The notes under the pieces are model-generated. The model was not told where the DNA came from. It did no database searches and saw only the letters and a program-made list of their open reading frames with translations. A program made the translations under genes and the position numbers. Positions 22,831 through 31,870 of a stretch of 64,000 nt of DNA are shown here, one piece after another; the first letter of the stretch is position 1; every line of letters begins with the position of its first letter. This stretch comes from Streptomyces sp. NBC_00377 (GTDB taxonomy: Bacteria; Actinomycetota; Actinomycetes; Streptomycetales; Streptomycetaceae). The DNA is taken from contig NZ_CP107958.1 of NCBI RefSeq assembly GCF_036075115.1, positions 1,674,001 through 1,738,000 on the forward strand. Reading direction: 5' to 3'.

Positions 22831-25329
22831 TCAGCCGGTCGTGAAGGTGAAGTCGTCCACGTCGAAGAGGGCGCCGGAGCCGCCCTTGAAGACGAGGTGG
22901 AGCGTGGTCGTGCCGCGCGGTGCGCGGGACAGGTCGGCGCTGACGTCCTGGAAGTCGTCCCAGCCGCCGGTCACGGGGACGGTGGCCTTGCCGAGCAGGG
23001 TGCCGGTCGGCGAGCCGGTGCGGATCTCCAGCGTTCCGCCGGCGCCGCCCGAGGAGACGCGTGCCGTGATCTTCTTGGCGTTGCCGACGACGTACGGCGT
23101 GAAGGAGATCCAGTCGCCGTTGTCGATGTCACCGACCGTCCTGCCGCCGTGGGCTGCGTCCTTGGTGATGACGGAGACACCGGAGGAGCCGCCGAAGTGT
23201 TCGGCCTGCCGGTGGCGGGGCTGGAGGACGCTCTGGTCGTGCGAGGTGAGCGGGACCTGGCCGCCGCCTCCGCCGTCGGTGTACTGGGCGTCGAGGACGC
23301 CGAAGATGTCGGCGTCCTCGTCATGGCCGCCGTCGGCGCTGGTCCGGAGCGTGCCGCTGCACCCCTTCGCCGAGGTCACCGGGTGTCCGTGGCTGTCGTG
23401 GCCGAGGATGAAGGTGACCTCGACCCTGGAGCAGTCGACCGCCTTGCCGTCCTCCGGGTCGGTGACCCTCACCTTGAACGGGATCGCGTCACCGAAGCTG
23501 AACAGCTGCCCGTCCCCGGGTGTCTCCAGCACCACCTTCGGGGCCGTGTTCCCCACCACGATCTGCACGCTCGCGCTGCCGGTGCGACCGGAGCCGTCCC
23601 CGGCGGTCAGGGTCGCGGTGTACGTGCCGTTCTTCCTGTACCTGTGCGTGGGGTCGGCCGCCGTCGAGGTGCCGCCGTCGCCGAAGTCCCAGCGGTAGGT
23701 GACCGCGTCGCCGTCCTGATCGGTGGTGCCGGCGGAGGAGAAACGTACCTTCAGAGGGGCCTGGCCCGAGGTGCGGTCGGCCGCGGCCTGGGCGACCGGG
23801 GAGTGGCCGTCGGTGGCGTTCTCGATGCGGTACAGACCGGAGTGCTCGTCCCCGCCGAACCAGGCGGTGCCGTAGTCGAGGACGTACAGCGCCCCGTCGG
23901 GACCGAACGCCATGTCCATCACCTGGGTGCCGGTCCACGGGACGGGACTGATCGACTGCACGGAGCCGTCGGCGTCGCTGGCGATCCGTTTGATCCAGCG
24001 GCGGCCGAACTCTCCGGCGAAGAAGTTCCCGTCGTACGCCTGCGGGAACTTCACGGGCGAGTCGAGGGCGGCGTCGTAGTGGTAGACCGGACCGCCCATC
24101 GGGGATTCGGAACCGTCGCCGAACTCGGGCACCGACGCTCCGTCGTAAGGGATCCAGGCGGACTGGGCCGGGGGCAGGTCGGTGAGCCCGGTGTTGTGCG
24201 GCGAGGTGTTCTTCGGGGCGGCGCAGTCGAAGGGGGCGCCGGAGACGCCGGTCGCGAAGTCGTAGGCGGTGTACGGATCGTTGTCCCCCGTGCAGAACGG
24301 CCATCCGAAGTTGCCGGGAGCGGTGACACGTGCGAACTCGACCTGTCCGGCCGGTCCGCGAGCCGGGTCGGCCGCACCGGCGTCGGGGCCGTAGTCGCCG
24401 ACGTAGAGAATGCCGGTCGCCCTGTCGACGCTGAAACGGAACGGGTTGCGGAAGCCCATCGCGTAGATCTCGGGCCGTGTCCGGTCCGTACCGGGTGCGA
24501 AGAGGTTGCCGTCCGGGACGGCGTAGGAGCCGTCCGGGTTCACCTTGATGCGCAGGATCTTGCCGCGCAGGTCGTTGGTGTTGCCGGCCGAACGGCGGGC
24601 GTCGAAGGCGGGGTTGCGTCCGTCGCGTGCGTCGATGGGCGTGAAGCCGTCCGACTGGAAGGGGTTGGTGTCGTCCCCGGTGGACAGGTAGAGGTTCCCC
24701 GCCGCGTCGAAGTCGATGTCTCCGCCGACATGGCAGCACAGGCCGCGTGAGGCGGGCACGTCGAGGATCTTCGTCTCGCTCGCGGTGTCGAGCGTCCCGT
24801 CCGTCCTCAGCACGAAGCGGGAGAGTCGGTTGACTCCGTCGAAGGGTGCGAAGTCGGCCGCCGTCCCGGTTTCGGGCGCGTCGCCCGCCGGGGTGTTCAA
24901 CGGCGGTGCGTAGTAGAGGTAGATGAAGCGGTTGGTCGCGAACGCCGGGTCGACTCCGACGCCTTGGAGACCCTCCTCGTCGTGGGAGTAGACATCGAGT
25001 GTGCCGGCCAGCCGCGTGTTGCCGGCGGCGTCGGTGAGCCGGAGCTCGCCGTCGCGCGAGGTGTGCAGCACGGACCGGTCCGGCAGCACGGCGAGCGACA
25101 TGGGCTCGCCGACCTCGGTCTCGCCCTTGGCGAGGGTGACCTGCTGGAAGTCCTCGGCCACCGCGGCCGCCGGGTCGGCGACGGCTGCGCCGGCCCGGGG
25201 TACGGCGAGGGTGAGTGACGCGCCGGCCAGCAGGGCGCCGCTCAGCAGGGCGACGGTCTTGCGCAGCCAGGGGCGCCGCCTGTGCGTCTCGGCTCTACGG
25301 GTACCGGTGGTGGGGTCGTTCCCGTGCAC
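22831..25329 (-). CDS. Secreted PQQ-type glucose/sorbosone dehydrogenase-like protein with PKD and CBM6-like domains
   Basis: 832 residues. After a signal sequence (to about residue 49, AGAAVADP) comes a GSDH beta-propeller (about 55-510; LCCHVGGDIDFDAAGNLYLSTGD, YAMGFRNPFRFSVD, FGPDGALYVLDYGTAW), then a PKD domain (about 512-590; YRWDFGDGGTSTAADPTHRY) and a C-terminal CBM6-like beta-sandwich (about 700-832). Propellers of this kind oxidise sugars using PQQ or serve as binding modules; the CBM points to a polysaccharide or cell-wall surface. The GTG start is the only start that includes the whole signal. The cofactor cannot be confirmed from sequence. Confidence 0.87.
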   Translation of the reverse strand: MHGNDPTTGTRRAETHRRRPWLRKTVALLSGALLAGASLTLAVPRAGAAVADPAAAVAEDFQQVTLAKGETEVGEPMSLAVLPDRSVLHTSRDGELRLTDAAGNTRLAGTLDVYSHDEEGLQGVGVDPAFATNRFIYLYYAPPLNTPAGDAPETGTAADFAPFDGVNRLSRFVLRTDGTLDTASETKILDVPASRGLCCHVGGDIDFDAAGNLYLSTGDDTNPFQSDGFTPIDARDGRNPAFDARRSAGNTNDLRGKILRIKVNPDGSYAVPDGNLFAPGTDRTRPEIYAMGFRNPFRFSVDRATGILYVGDYGPDAGAADPARGPAGQVEFARVTAPGNFGWPFCTGDNDPYTAYDFATGVSGAPFDCAAPKNTSPHNTGLTDLPPAQSAWIPYDGASVPEFGDGSESPMGGPVYHYDAALDSPVKFPQAYDGNFFAGEFGRRWIKRIASDADGSVQSISPVPWTGTQVMDMAFGPDGALYVLDYGTAWFGGDEHSGLYRIENATDGHSPVAQAAADRTSGQAPLKVRFSSAGTTDQDGDAVTYRWDFGDGGTSTAADPTHRYRKNGTYTATLTAGDGSGRTGSASVQIVVGNTAPKVVLETPGDGQLFSFGDAIPFKVRVTDPEDGKAVDCSRVEVTFILGHDSHGHPVTSAKGCSGTLRTSADGGHDEDADIFGVLDAQYTDGGGGGQVPLTSHDQSVLQPRHRQAEHFGGSSGVSVITKDAAHGGRTVGDIDNGDWISFTPYVVGNAKKITARVSSGGAGGTLEIRTGSPTGTLLGKATVPVTGGWDDFQDVSADLSRAPRGTTTLHLVFKGGSGALFDVDDFTFTTG

Positions 25330-25393
25330 GGATGCCTCCAGAGTGGGGCTGGTCGTACGGGCGGTTGCGTGCGCCGGGATGCGCCGTCATCCC

Positions 25394-25435
25394 GGTGACT
25401 GGTGGGTGGTGACTGGTGGGTGGTGCGTGGTGAGT
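25394..25435. repeat. Three tandem 14-bp repeats upstream of the sorbosone-dehydrogenase-like gene
   Basis: GGTGACTGGTGGGT occurs twice exactly (25394-25407, 25408-25421), followed by a diverged third copy to 25435. The array lies 65-106 bases upstream of the 25329 start codon, where a promoter or regulator would act. Confidence 0.9.
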
Positions 25436-25530
25436 GGCCGGATCGCGCCGTGGGGGACACGGTCGGGTCGGTGGCCCGGGTGGGCCGGTCGGCAGGCGCG
25501 GCTGGGATCAGCTCGCGCGGAGCGCGGGGT

Positions 25531-26529
25531 TCAGTTGCCGAACGCCGCGTCGAAGGAGGCCGACGGCGGCTCGAAGTCGTAGGCCCGCAGACGGTTCAGG
25601 GCCTCGGGGGCGCCTTGGAGCCGGTCCATGCCGGCGTCCTCCCATTCGACGGAGACCGGGCCCCGGTAGTCGATGGAGCGCAGCATGCGGAAGACGTCCT
25701 CCCAGGGGACGTCACCGTGGCCCGCGGAGACGAAGTCCCAGCCGCGTCGCGGGTCGCCCCAGGGCAGATGGGAGCCGAGGCGCCCGTTGCGGCCGTCGAG
25801 ACGCTTGCGGGCCTCCTTGCAGTCCACGTGGTAGATGCGATCACGGAAGTCCCACAGGAAGCCGACCGGGTCGAGGTCCTGCCACACGAAGTGGCTGGGG
25901 TCGAAGTTGAGGCCGAAGGCCGGTCGGCGGTCGACCGCTTCCAGGGTGCGTACGGTCGTCCAGTAGTCGTAGGCGATCTCGCTGGGGTGGACCTCGTGCG
26001 CGAAGCGCACGCCCTGCTCGTCGAACACGTCGAGGATGGGGTTCCAGCGCTCGGCGAAGTCCTCGTAGCCGCGCGCGATCATCGACTCGGGCGCCGGCGG
26101 GAACATGGCGACCAGATGCCAGATGGCGGAGCCGGTGAAGCCGATCACCGTGTCGACGCCGAAGGCCGCCGCGGCCCTCGCGGTGTCGGCGATCTCCGCG
26201 GCGGCCCGCCGGCGGACGCCCTCCGGCTCACCGTCGCCCCAGATGCGCGCGGGCAGGATCGCCCGGTGGCGTTCGTCGATGATGGCGTCGCAGACCGCCT
26301 GCCCGACCAGGTGGTTGGAGACGGCCCAGCACTTCAGACCGTACTTGTCGAGAAGCTGGTGGCGGGACTTCACGTACCCGGGGTCGGCGAGTGCCTTGTC
26401 GACCTCGAAGTGGTCTCCCCAGCAGGCGAGTTCGAGTCCGTCGTAGCCGAAGTCGCGGGCGAGGCGGCAGACCTCCTCCAGGGGCAGGTCGGCCCACTGG
26501 CCGGTGAAGAGTGTGAACGTACGAGGCAT
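25531..26529 (-). CDS. Sugar phosphate isomerase/epimerase (xylose-isomerase-like TIM barrel)
   Basis: 332 residues, cytoplasmic (no signal). The TIM barrel of the AP endonuclease 2 superfamily is clear: [71 protein letters not shown] and [11 protein letters not shown], giving the Glu/Asp/His metal set. It lies 21 bases after the Gfo/Idh gene and is surely in the same transcript. Pairs of Gfo/Idh oxidoreductase and this isomerase family handle inositols or 3-keto-glycosides. The exact reaction (isomerisation, epimerisation or beta-elimination) is not determined. Confidence 0.87.
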   Translation of the reverse strand: MPRTFTLFTGQWADLPLEEVCRLARDFGYDGLELACWGDHFEVDKALADPGYVKSRHQLLDKYGLKCWAVSNHLVGQAVCDAIIDERHRAILPARIWGDGEPEGVRRRAAAEIADTARAAAAFGVDTVIGFTGSAIWHLVAMFPPAPESMIARGYEDFAERWNPILDVFDEQGVRFAHEVHPSEIAYDYWTTVRTLEAVDRRPAFGLNFDPSHFVWQDLDPVGFLWDFRDRIYHVDCKEARKRLDGRNGRLGSHLPWGDPRRGWDFVSAGHGDVPWEDVFRMLRSIDYRGPVSVEWEDAGMDRLQGAPEALNRLRAYDFEPPSASFDAAFGN

Positions 26530-26550
26530 GCTCCGGGCCCTCCTTGGTCC

Positions 26551-27759
26551 TCAGTCGGCGATCGGGGTGTAGACGGAGTTCTTCTCGGCGCTCTCCTCGA
26601 CGGCCGCCAGGACGCGCTGGACCTGGAGTCCGTCGGCGAAGGAGGGTTCGGGGCGGCGGCCCTCGGCGACGGCGAGCACCAGGTCGCGGGCCTGGTGGAC
26701 GAAAGTGTGCTCGTATCCGAGGCCGTGGCCCGGCGGCCACCAGGCGTCCAGGTAGGGGTGGTCCGGTTCGGTGACGAGGATGCGGCGGAAGCCCGCGTGC
26801 ATCCCGGGCTCGGTGGCGTCGTGGAACCAGAGTTCGTTGAGGCGTTCGAGGTCGAAGGCCAGCGACCCGCGTTCGCCGTTGAGTTCGAGACGCAGCGCGT
26901 TCTTGCGCCCGGTGGCGAACCGGGTCGCCTCGAAGGAGGCGAGCGCCCCGGAGGCGAAGCGGCCGGTGAACAGGGCGGCGTCGTCGACGGTGACCGTGCC
27001 GCTACCGTCCGCGGAGGCCGCGCTCAGGCCGCTCGTCGGCCCTGCGGGCAGCGGCCGCTGCCGCACGAAGGTCTCGGTGATCGCGGAGACGCCCGCCAGC
27101 CGCTCCCCCGACAGGTGTTGTGCGAGGTCGACGATGTGCGCACCCAGGTCGCCGAGGGAACCGGAGCCGGCCAGCTCCCTGCGAAGCCGCCAGGTCAGCG
27201 GGAACTCCGGGTCCACCAGCCAGTCCTGAAGGTACGTCACCCGCACGTGCCGCAGCGTTCCCAACCGGCCCTCGGCGACCATGCGACGGGCCAGGGCGGT
27301 GGCCGGGACCCGGCGGTAGTTGAAGCCGACCATGGCCAGCTGCCCCCGCGCGAAGGCGCTCTCGGCGGCCCGGGCCATCGTCTCCGCCTCCTCCACGGTG
27401 TTGGCGAGGGGTTTCTCGCACAGGACGTGCTTGCCTGCGGCCAGGGCCGCCACGGCGATCTCGGCATGGGAGTCACCGGGGGTGCAGATGTCGACCAGGT
27501 CGACGTCGTCCCGGGTGATCAGAGCGCGCCAGTCGGTCTCGGTCGCCGCCCAGCCGTGCCGGTCCGCCGCGGCCCGCACGGCGGAGGCGTCCCGGCCGCA
27601 GATCACGGCGAGGACCGGGCGCCGGGGAAGGTCGAAGACCCGGCCCGCGGTGCGCCAGCCCTGGGAGTGGGCGGCGCCCATGAACGCGTATCCGATCATC
27701 CCCACGCGGAGCGGCCGCTTGCCGGCCTCCGGTCCCGCCGACTGATACGGCTGTTCCAT
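26551..27759 (-). CDS. Gfo/Idh/MocA family sugar oxidoreductase
   Basis: 402 residues from the ATG at 27759, with AAGGAGG just upstream. The N-terminal Rossmann fold has VGMIGYAFMGAAHSQGW, and the family signature EKPLANT (HVLCEKPLANTVEEAE) carries the catalytic lysine. The C-terminal half is the dimerisation and substrate sheet (GSLGDLGAHIVDLAQHLSGE). Members use NAD(P) to oxidise or reduce the 3-position of sugars or inositols. Upstream lies a terminator after the ABC operon, so this gene probably starts its own transcript with the isomerase. Confidence 0.9.
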   Translation of the reverse strand: MEQPYQSAGPEAGKRPLRVGMIGYAFMGAAHSQGWRTAGRVFDLPRRPVLAVICGRDASAVRAAADRHGWAATETDWRALITRDDVDLVDICTPGDSHAEIAVAALAAGKHVLCEKPLANTVEEAETMARAAESAFARGQLAMVGFNYRRVPATALARRMVAEGRLGTLRHVRVTYLQDWLVDPEFPLTWRLRRELAGSGSLGDLGAHIVDLAQHLSGERLAGVSAITETFVRQRPLPAGPTSGLSAASADGSGTVTVDDAALFTGRFASGALASFEATRFATGRKNALRLELNGERGSLAFDLERLNELWFHDATEPGMHAGFRRILVTEPDHPYLDAWWPPGHGLGYEHTFVHQARDLVLAVAEGRRPEPSFADGLQVQRVLAAVEESAEKNSVYTPIAD

Positions 27760-28021
27760 ACGGTGGTCCTCCTTGTCGTCGTGGCACGGTGGGGGGTGGG
27801 ACACCGGCGGGCGCACGGGCGGGACCGTCCGGCGGATCACCAGGGGGAGCCGGTGGCGGCCGACGGGCCCGATCCGGTCCTGCGGGTCGGCACGCGTGCG
27901 TGGGGCAGCCGCCCGCCGCGTGCAGCCCGTGCCCCGTGGCCACGTCGTTCGGCAGGCCGTGGCCCGCCGGCCCACTGCCGACGGCCCGGTGGGTACAGGC
28001 CCCCGTGGCCCCGGGCCCGGT

Positions 28022-28053
28022 GGCGCGCTCCCGCCCACCGGACGGAGCGCGCC
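28022..28053 (-). terminator. 10-bp hairpin terminating the ABC transporter operon
   Basis: The arms GGCGCGCTCC (28022-28031) and GGAGCGCGCC (28044-28053) are perfect complements with a 12-base loop. The structure touches the stop codon of the substrate-binding gene on the minus strand, so it probably ends the importer transcript. The other 260 bases up to 27760 hold no gene. Confidence 0.75.
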
Positions 28054-29115
28054 CTACTTGAAACCGGTGGACATGTACTGGTCGACGTTGGTCTTGTCGA
28101 CGACCGCGGAGTAGAGGGTGATCGAGGCGGGGATCTCGTACTCGGCGAGGCCGCCGATGCCCTTGCCCTGGCCGAGGGCGCGGGCGAGGTCGATCGCGGA
28201 GCCGGCCATGGTCGGCGGGTAGAGGACGGTGGCCTTGAGGACACCGTTGTCCTGCTTGATGGCCTGGAAGGCGGCGAGCGCGCCGGCGCCGCCGACCATG
28301 AGGAAGTCGTCACGTCCGGCCTGCTCGATGGCGCGCAGCGCCCCCACGCCCTGGTCGTCGTCGTGGTTCCACAGTGCGTCGAACTTGGACTGCGCCTGGA
28401 GGAGTTGAGCCATCTTGGCCTGCCCCGACTCGACCGTGAACTCGGCGGCCTGCCGGGCGACCTTCTTGACGTTGGGGTAGTTCTTGAGGGCGTCGTCGAA
28501 GCCCTGGGTGCGCTGTTTGGTGAGTTCCAGGTTGTCCAGGCCGGCCAGCTCGATGACGCGGGCGTCGGCCTTCCCCTTGAGTTTCTCCCCGATGTAGTGG
28601 CCGGCGTTGAGACCCATGCCGTAGTTGTCGCCGCCCACCCAACACCGGTAGGCCTGAGGGGTGTTGAAGATCCGGTCGAGGTTGACGACGGGGATGCCCG
28701 CGCGCATCGCCTTGAGTCCGACCTGGGTGAGGGCCTTGCCGTCCGCGGGCAGTACGACGAGGACGTCGACCTTCTTGTTGATGAGGGTCTCGATCTGGCC
28801 GATCTGCTGGGCGGTGTCGTTCGAGCCCTCGGTGATCTCCAGGGTCACGTCGGAGTACTTCTTCGCGCGCTTCTCGGCGTTGTCGTTGATGGCGTTGAGC
28901 CAGCCGTGGTCGGCCTGCGGTCCGGCGAAGCCGATGGTGACCTGCTTGCCGGGCTTGTCGTCGGCGGCCGGCTGGTCCTTCGCGGCCGGCTCCTCGTCCT
29001 TGGAATCATTGCTGGTGCAACCCGCAAGGAAAGTACCGGCGGAGACCGCGGCGGCTCCGAAGAGCATTCCTCTGCGACTGGTGAAGCGGTGCGTGAAAGG
29101 TGTCGGCTCTGGCAT
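28054..29115 (-). CDS. Sugar ABC transporter substrate-binding lipoprotein (RbsB-like)
   Basis: 353 residues. The N-terminus combines a twin-arginine motif (SRRGMLFG, residues 13-20) with a lipobox LAGC ending at Cys33, so it is probably a Tat-exported lipoprotein. The rest is a periplasmic-binding-protein-1-like fold (VTIGFAGPQADHGWLNAINDNAEKRAKK, DVLVVLPADGKALTQVGLKAMRAGIPVVNLDR, WNHDDDQGVGALRAIEQAG), the family of ribose/galactose/inositol binders. It follows the permease by 17 bases. The sugar cannot be named from sequence; the neighbouring enzymes suggest a modified glycoside or inositol-like compound. Confidence 0.9.
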   Translation of the reverse strand: MPEPTPFTHRFTSRRGMLFGAAAVSAGTFLAGCTSNDSKDEEPAAKDQPAADDKPGKQVTIGFAGPQADHGWLNAINDNAEKRAKKYSDVTLEITEGSNDTAQQIGQIETLINKKVDVLVVLPADGKALTQVGLKAMRAGIPVVNLDRIFNTPQAYRCWVGGDNYGMGLNAGHYIGEKLKGKADARVIELAGLDNLELTKQRTQGFDDALKNYPNVKKVARQAAEFTVESGQAKMAQLLQAQSKFDALWNHDDDQGVGALRAIEQAGRDDFLMVGGAGALAAFQAIKQDNGVLKATVLYPPTMAGSAIDLARALGQGKGIGGLAEYEIPASITLYSAVVDKTNVDQYMSTGFK

Positions 29116-29132
29116 GGCGGTGAACCCTTTCC

Positions 29133-30149
29133 TCAGGTCGTGCTCGCGGTACGGCGCTGGACCAGCACGGCGGCGACGATGATCGCGCCCTTGGCGATCT
29201 GCTGGACGTCGCTCTGTAGGTTGTTCAGGGCGAAGATGTTGGTGATCGTGGTGAAGATCAGCACCCCCAGCACGGATCCGGTGATGGTGCCGCGCCCACC
29301 GCTGAGCAGGGTGCCGCCGATGATCGCGGCCGCGATGGCGTCGAGTTCGTAGAGATTGCCGTTGGTGTTCTGGCCCGAGCCGGACAGGATGATCAGCAGG
29401 AAGGCGGCGATGCCGCAGCACAGCCCCGACAGCAGGTAGAGGTACAGCCGCTGACGCCGTACGTCGATACCGGCGAGCCGGGCGGCCTCCGCGTTGCCGC
29501 CGACGGCCACCGTGCGGCGACCGAAGGTGGTGCGGTTCAGCACCAACCAGCCGATGACCGTCACGATCGCGAAGACGATCACGAGCGGCGGGACGCCGAG
29601 CACATACGCGTCACGCTCGCCGAGGTTCAGGACGCCGTCCACGGTGACGATCTGCGTCCGGCCGTCCGTGATCTGGAGCGCCAGTCCGCGGGCGGAGGCC
29701 AGCATGGCGAGCGTCGCGATGAAGGGCACCATCCCGCCGTACGCGATGAGCAGACCGTTGACGAGGCCGCAGCCCACTCCGACGATCATCGCCGTGAAGA
29801 GGATGCCCACGAACCCGTAGTCCTGGGTGGCGACCGTGGTCGCCCACACCGATGCCAGTGCGACGATCGCGCCGACCGAGAGGTCGATGCCCCCGGAGGT
29901 GATGACGAAGGTCATGCCCACGGTGACGACACCGATCACCGACCCCTGGGTGAGGACGAGTTGCAGGTTGCGGGTGTCGAGGAACTCGTCGGGTTTGGTG
30001 ATTCCGCCGATCACGACGAGCGCGGCGAGCACGCCGAGCAGGGAGAGGGTGCGGACGTCGGCGCGGCCGAGCACGGTGCGCCAGGCGGGGAGCGGGATCT
30101 GCGGCACCTTGCCGGTGCTGTCCCGCGGCGGGGAGACGGGCTGCGTCAT
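29133..30149 (-). CDS. Sugar ABC transporter permease (RbsC-like)
   Basis: 338 residues with about nine or ten hydrophobic segments and the BPD_transp_2 family signatures (QLVLTQGSVIGVVTVGMTFVITSGGIDLSVGAIVAL; AAAIIGGTLLSGGRGTITGSVLGVLIF). It forms the membrane channel with the ATPase encoded upstream. Its ATG overlaps the ATPase stop (ATGA), so translation is coupled. Length and topology are normal for RbsC/XylH/MglC proteins. Confidence 0.92.
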   Translation of the reverse strand: MTQPVSPPRDSTGKVPQIPLPAWRTVLGRADVRTLSLLGVLAALVVIGGITKPDEFLDTRNLQLVLTQGSVIGVVTVGMTFVITSGGIDLSVGAIVALASVWATTVATQDYGFVGILFTAMIVGVGCGLVNGLLIAYGGMVPFIATLAMLASARGLALQITDGRTQIVTVDGVLNLGERDAYVLGVPPLVIVFAIVTVIGWLVLNRTTFGRRTVAVGGNAEAARLAGIDVRRQRLYLYLLSGLCCGIAAFLLIILSGSGQNTNGNLYELDAIAAAIIGGTLLSGGRGTITGSVLGVLIFTTITNIFALNNLQSDVQQIAKGAIIVAAVLVQRRTASTT

Positions 30150-31726
30150 GACGCCGGGCTTCCTTCCATGACGAGATCGAGTACGCGGTGTTCATCCAGC
30201 TCCCGGGCCGGCGCCGTGTGGACGACGCGGCCCTCGCGGAGCACCAGTACGCGGTCGGCCAGGCCGAGGACCTCGGGGACCTCGCTGGAGACCAGCAGTA
30301 CGGCGAGACCTTCGTCGGCCAGTCGGCGGACCACTGCGTACAGTTCGGCGCGGGCGCCGACGTCGACGCCGCGTGTCGGCTCGTCGAGGAGCAGGACCCG
30401 GCATCCACGCAGCAGCCAGCGGGCCAGGACGGCCTTCTGCTGGTTGCCGCCGGACAACGTGCGCACGGGGGCGGAGGGGTTGTCGGGGCGCAGGGACAGC
30501 TCACGTGTCGCCGCCCGCGCCGCCTCGCGTTCGGCACGCCGGTCGATCCAGCCCCCGCGCGAGAAGCGGGACATGGAGGAGACGGACACGTTTCGGGTGA
30601 CGGACTCCAGCATCAGCAGGGCCTGTGCCTTGCGTTCCTCCGGCGCGAGCCCGAGCCCGGCGCGTACGGCGGCGCGCACGCTGCCCGGACGCAACGGGGT
30701 TCCACCGATGAGGACTTGGCCTTCGCTCGGCTTTCGCGCCCCGTAGATCGTCTCCAGGATCTCCGAGCGACCCGAGCCGACCAGTCCGGCGAGTCCGACG
30801 ATCTCTCCGGGCCGCACGATCAGGTCGAGGGGCGCGAACTCGCCCTGCCGGGCCAGTCCCCGCACCTCCAGCACCGGTGTCCCGCTGGTCCCGGCATCGC
30901 TCACGCCCTGGAACCCGGCCCCGCCGCAGGCCGCGGCCGCGGCTGTGACCACGTCACCCGAGCGCCGCTCCGGGAAGACGTACTCGACGTTGCGTCCCGT
31001 CATCAGCGCGACGACCTCGCGGGTCGGGGTCGTCTTCGCCGGCAGTCCCCCGGCCACGGCGCGGCCGTCCTTCAGTACGGTCACGCGGTCGCCGATGCGC
31101 CGGATCTCCTCCAGCCGGTGCGAGATGTAGACGACGGCGACCCCGTCGGCGGTCAGGTCGCCGACGATGCGGAACAGGTTGTCGACCTCGTCCGGGTCGA
31201 GGGCGGCGGACGGTTCGTCCATGACGATGAGGCGTACGTCGTGGGAGAGCGCCCGCGCCATGGAGACGATCTGCTGCTGTGCCGCCGACAACTCGCCCAC
31301 CAGTCGGGCCGGGTCGATCTCCGCATGCCCGAGCCGTAACAGCAGGGCGGCCGTTGCCGCCCGGGCCGTCTTTCCCCGTACGACGAATCCGGCGGCCGTG
31401 GGTTCATGCCCCAGATGGACGTTCTCGGCCACCGACAGGTGCTCCACCAGGTCGAGTTCCTGGTAGATGGTGGCGATCCCGAGGCGCATGGCGGCGATCG
31501 GCGAGCGCAGGGTGACGGGATCGCCCTGCCAGCGGATGACGCCGTCGTCGGGCTGGTGGGCGCCGGCCAGGACCTTGATGAGCGTGGACTTCCCGGCGCC
31601 GTTCTGGCCGAGCAGGCAGTGCACCTCGCCGGCCTGGACGGCGAGGTCGACGCCGTCCAACGCCCGTACTCCGGGGAAGGATTTGGTGATGCCGGACATG
31701 CTGAGCAGGGGTGGATTCGTTGCCAT
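30146..31726 (-). CDS. Sugar ABC transporter ATP-binding protein (RbsA/MglA-like, two ATPase domains)
   Basis: 526 residues with duplicated ATPase cassettes. The first has Walker A GQNGAGKST (40-48) and Walker B IVMDEP with a diverged signature (LSAAQQQ). The second has the canonical LSGGNQQK signature and Walker B LLLDEPTRG, but its Walker A region is modified (GLVGSGRSE), as is normal for RbsA-type proteins. A short insertion (about 255-285, rich in Ala/Gly) separates the halves. It is the first gene of the three-gene importer operon, 144 bases after the ROK gene. Confidence 0.92.
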   Translation of the reverse strand: MATNPPLLSMSGITKSFPGVRALDGVDLAVQAGEVHCLLGQNGAGKSTLIKVLAGAHQPDDGVIRWQGDPVTLRSPIAAMRLGIATIYQELDLVEHLSVAENVHLGHEPTAAGFVVRGKTARAATAALLLRLGHAEIDPARLVGELSAAQQQIVSMARALSHDVRLIVMDEPSAALDPDEVDNLFRIVGDLTADGVAVVYISHRLEEIRRIGDRVTVLKDGRAVAGGLPAKTTPTREVVALMTGRNVEYVFPERRSGDVVTAAAAACGGAGFQGVSDAGTSGTPVLEVRGLARQGEFAPLDLIVRPGEIVGLAGLVGSGRSEILETIYGARKPSEGQVLIGGTPLRPGSVRAAVRAGLGLAPEERKAQALLMLESVTRNVSVSSMSRFSRGGWIDRRAEREAARAATRELSLRPDNPSAPVRTLSGGNQQKAVLARWLLRGCRVLLLDEPTRGVDVGARAELYAVVRRLADEGLAVLLVSSEVPEVLGLADRVLVLREGRVVHTAPARELDEHRVLDLVMEGSPAS

Positions 31727-31870
31727 GTGGGTTCCCCTCGGCGGACGTGCGGGCCGGACTCAGGGCAGAGCAGGTCGTTGGTCCCAGGGCGGGACGCCGT
31801 ACGGCGGATCGGGACGGGACAGGGCAGGGCGGAGCGACGTCGTGCTGTGAGACCGTGTCGGGCTGCGGGT

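Noticed and set aside
25402..29352. 1316-codon open frame on the plus strand
   Set aside because: It lies opposite four well-supported minus-strand genes (isomerase, Gfo/Idh, binding protein and part of the permease) and its translation is Val/Gly/Glu/Asp-rich, as expected for the complement of Streptomyces codons. It has no domain motif.
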